NCBI RefSeq assembly: GCF_007066085.1
Contig: NZ_CP041405.1
Span: 2,170,001-2,234,000 of the forward strand
Source of the DNA: Paenibacillus thiaminolyticus
Lineage (GTDB): Bacteria > Bacillota > Bacilli > Paenibacillales > Paenibacillaceae
Length of the DNA: 64,000 nucleotides
Reading direction: 5' to 3'
Of the stretch, positions 62,273-64,000 are shown piece after piece. The position numbers were made by a program, and so were the translations under genes. The number at the start of each line of letters is the position of its first letter. Position 1 is the stretch's first letter. The notes under the pieces were generated by a model. That model was not told the origin of the DNA and did no database searches. It saw only the letters and a program-made list of their open reading frames with translations.

Positions 62273-62803
62273 TCAGTCCGTGAACTCCGATTGCAGCATG
62301 CCCATATGGATAATATGATGCCACGCTCCATCGCGGAACAACGCCTCCCGGGAGACGCCTTCCCGGCGGAAGCCGATCTTCTCGTACAAGGCAACGGCTC
62401 TTGCATTGAAATCGAAGACCCGCAGCGACACGCGGTGCAGATTCAGCTCGCGGAAGGCGTAGCGCAGCAGCAACGAGAGCGCCTCGCGTCCGTACCCCTT
62501 CCCCCAATAATCCGGCTCGCCGATATCGATAATCAGCTCGGCGTTCCGGTTCTTCTCATCGATCGCGATAAGCGAAGTGATGCCGATCGGCTTGTCGTCC
62601 GCCGCATCCGCGATAATGTATGATTTGGAAGCCGAAGAGCCAAGAATGACATTTTTCACGAAGCCCGCCGTCTCCTCCTCCGTATATACGTCCATCGCCG
62701 GGTTCGTCCAGTACATCGCTTCCGGCGTATTTCTCCACTTATGATACACGCTGACGTCCTGCTCCGTCATTTTGCGGAGCTTGATTCGCTCTGTTGCAAA
62801 CAT
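62273..62803 (-). CDS. GNAT-family N-acetyltransferase
   Basis: 176 residues from ATG 62803 (GAGAGGAG 7 nt upstream). RimJ/RimL-type GNAT: RIKLRKMTEQDVSVYHKW, the acetyl-CoA loop YWGKGYGREALSLLL, and NARAVALYEKIGFRREG. Substrate unknown. Confidence 0.87.
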   Translation of the reverse strand: MFATERIKLRKMTEQDVSVYHKWRNTPEAMYWTNPAMDVYTEEETAGFVKNVILGSSASKSYIIADAADDKPIGITSLIAIDEKNRNAELIIDIGEPDYWGKGYGREALSLLLRYAFRELNLHRVSLRVFDFNARAVALYEKIGFRREGVSREALFRDGAWHHIIHMGMLQSEFTD

Positions 62804-62867
62804 GGCCGCTCTCCTCTCATTCCTCGTAAAGTACAAATAGTGCAAGCTTGCCCCTCTATTATCTCCT

Positions 62868-62895
62868 TTGTCAAAAGCGGAAAAAAGGGTATAAT
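62868..62895 (+). promoter_or_regulatory. Sigma-A promoter of the SgrR-like gene
   Basis: TTGTCA (62868-62873), 16-nt spacer, TATAAT (62890-62895), about 40 nt before the start codon. Confidence 0.65.
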
Positions 62896-62933
62896 CATGA
62901 GTCAAATGTCCCCTTTTATAATAGAGGTGAAAC

Positions 62934-64000
62934 ATGAACACTGATTATTTGGATATGCGCGCCCATTTCTACCCGCGCGAGTCGGAGGGCCGCGTCCGGT
63001 TCCGGCTGGACGAGCTGGCTGCGGTCTGGAAGTGCAGCAGCAAGCAAGCGAAGCGCAAATTAAAAAAACTGGATGAAAGCGGCTGCTGCTCCTACGTTCC
63101 CGGAAGGGGCAGGGGCAATTGCTCGGAGATCCGGTTCCGTTCCCTTTTCCAAGACGATCTGGACGCGGCGATCAGGCATAGTCTGCTTGCTAAAAATATG
63201 GATCTGCTGATGCATATTCTCCAGCTTCCTTGTCCGAAGCAGTGGAGCGGTCAACTGCTTCGCCCGATTCACGAGCTGCTGGGGCTTCAGGCGCCGGATC
63301 CGATTACCGATGTGCTGCAGGCGATCGTGACCTTGCCCGTGACGAATCTTGATCCGGCCCAGGCATCCGTTACGTACGATCTGATGCTCGTCTCGCTCAT
63401 CGGCGACACGCTGCTGCGGTATGATGCGAAGCGGGATCAGCTGCTTCCTCATCTGGCAGCCGCCTGGGAGACGGACGCGGACTGCCGGACGTGGACCGTC
63501 TATCTGCGCAAGCAGGTCCGCTTCCATCACCGCCGGCCGCTGACAAGCGGCGACGTGAAGTTCAGCCTGGAACGGTTGATGCGCCCGGACTGCGCCAACC
63601 GTTGGCTGACCGAGGATATCGGCACTGTCGACTGCATGAACCCGCTCACCGTCCGGATTGTTCTGAAGCGCCCGAACCCGCTGTTCGGCCGCTTCCTGGC
63701 GGCGGCGCCGACGACGATCGTGGCGGAGGATACCCCTGTTCATGACAAGCATTTCACCGGAACCGGCCCGTATATGCTCACCGAATGCAATCGGCTCAAA
63801 GCCGTGCTGGAAGCGTTCGATGATTATTTTGGGCTGCGGCCTTATATCGACACCGTCCAATTTTGGCATATGCGGGCGGATGCCGCCCATCAGATCGGCT
63901 ACCGCCTGGCCGGGATCGGCGCACAATCTGAAGCGATGAGAAACGGCGATGAAGGCGGGGAGATAGATGAGGTGGCCGTGGAGGAACGGATCGAGCAAGG
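62934..64000 (+). CDS. SgrR-like transcriptional regulator/solute-binding protein (partial, runs off the window)
   Basis: 355 codons visible, open to the right edge. The N-terminal 110 residues are a winged-helix-type DNA-binding region (FRLDELAAVWKCSSKQAKRK). From about residue 130 an SBP_bac_5-like domain begins (TLPVTNLDPAQASVTYDLML, LIGDTLLRYDAKRDQLLPHL, LTSGDVKFSLERLM), as in SgrR-family regulators. Start ATG 62934 with AGAGGTG 5 nt upstream. The ligand is unknown; the C-terminus is missing. Confidence 0.8.
   Translation, partial: MNTDYLDMRAHFYPRESEGRVRFRLDELAAVWKCSSKQAKRKLKKLDESGCCSYVPGRGRGNCSEIRFRSLFQDDLDAAIRHSLLAKNMDLLMHILQLPCPKQWSGQLLRPIHELLGLQAPDPITDVLQAIVTLPVTNLDPAQASVTYDLMLVSLIGDTLLRYDAKRDQLLPHLAAAWETDADCRTWTVYLRKQVRFHHRRPLTSGDVKFSLERLMRPDCANRWLTEDIGTVDCMNPLTVRIVLKRPNPLFGRFLAAAPTTIVAEDTPVHDKHFTGTGPYMLTECNRLKAVLEAFDDYFGLRPYIDTVQFWHMRADAAHQIGYRLAGIGAQSEAMRNGDEGGEIDEVAVEERIEQ

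Overview
The window looks like a chromosomal segment of a Paenibacillus-type firmicute. The evidence is the gene families (PBSX/Xkd-type tail genes, a GH25 lysozyme with an SLH domain, a PAS-containing sporulation-type kinase), strong AGGAGG-type ribosome binding sites, and moderately high GC (roughly the mid-50s by eye). The assignment comes from gene content only; no database was searched.

Left end (1-5.6 kb): an AT-rich secreted trypsin-like protease, an NCS2 purine permease, and two decayed minus-strand genes. One is a GPH-family sugar symporter with about five lesions. The other is a GH25-SLH lysozyme with at least two frameshifts.

Centre (5.67-37.4 kb): the most interesting region. Two complete but divergent contractile-tail operons lie head-to-tail on the minus strand. 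Operon B (right, 35.46-19.61 kb) and operon A (left, 19.26-5.67 kb) each run from tail terminator, YkzM-like protein, sheath, tube and frameshifted assembly chaperone through tape measure, LysM hub protein, baseplate (XkdQ/R/S/T/U) and fibre to an XkdX protein. I recognise no terminase, portal, capsid, integrase or replication gene, so this reads as a phage-tail-like bacteriocin (tailocin) locus with two tails rather than a prophage. Control genes sit at its right end: ArpU-type late activator (minus), then divergently an XRE repressor and an ImmA-type metalloprotease (plus). The shared intergenic region has a LexA-type SOS box inside the repressor promoter and palindromic operators. Each operon has the same kind of leader (extended -10 without a clear -35, a conserved upstream block, and an early hairpin terminator). 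Upstream of operon A lies a remnant of the 3' end of arpU, so the repeated unit began within arpU. Both chaperone genes end in the slippery heptamer A AAA AAC followed 7-8 nt later by a perfect stem, and the -1 frame encodes related C-terminal extensions.

Right flank (37.5-49.9 kb): a GDP-deoxymannose reductase-like gene, tRNA-Gly and tRNA-Pro, a two-component system, a LacI regulator, a YbjQ-family protein, an aldolase-like enzyme, feoAB plus a small Feo-associated protein (with FNR-like and Fur-like sites), a LysR/EamA divergent pair, and a gene-free stretch of about 0.9 kb carrying two minisatellites.

Right end (49.9-64 kb): leucyl aminopeptidase, a sporulation-type histidine kinase, small proteins, and a four-gene plus-strand alpha-glucan operon: DUF4912 protein (probable ATT start), GH57-GT4 fusion, sugar nucleotidyltransferase with a degenerate phosphomannomutase domain, and GH15 glucoamylase. 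A GNAT acetyltransferase and an SgrR-like regulator cut by the window edge complete the segment.
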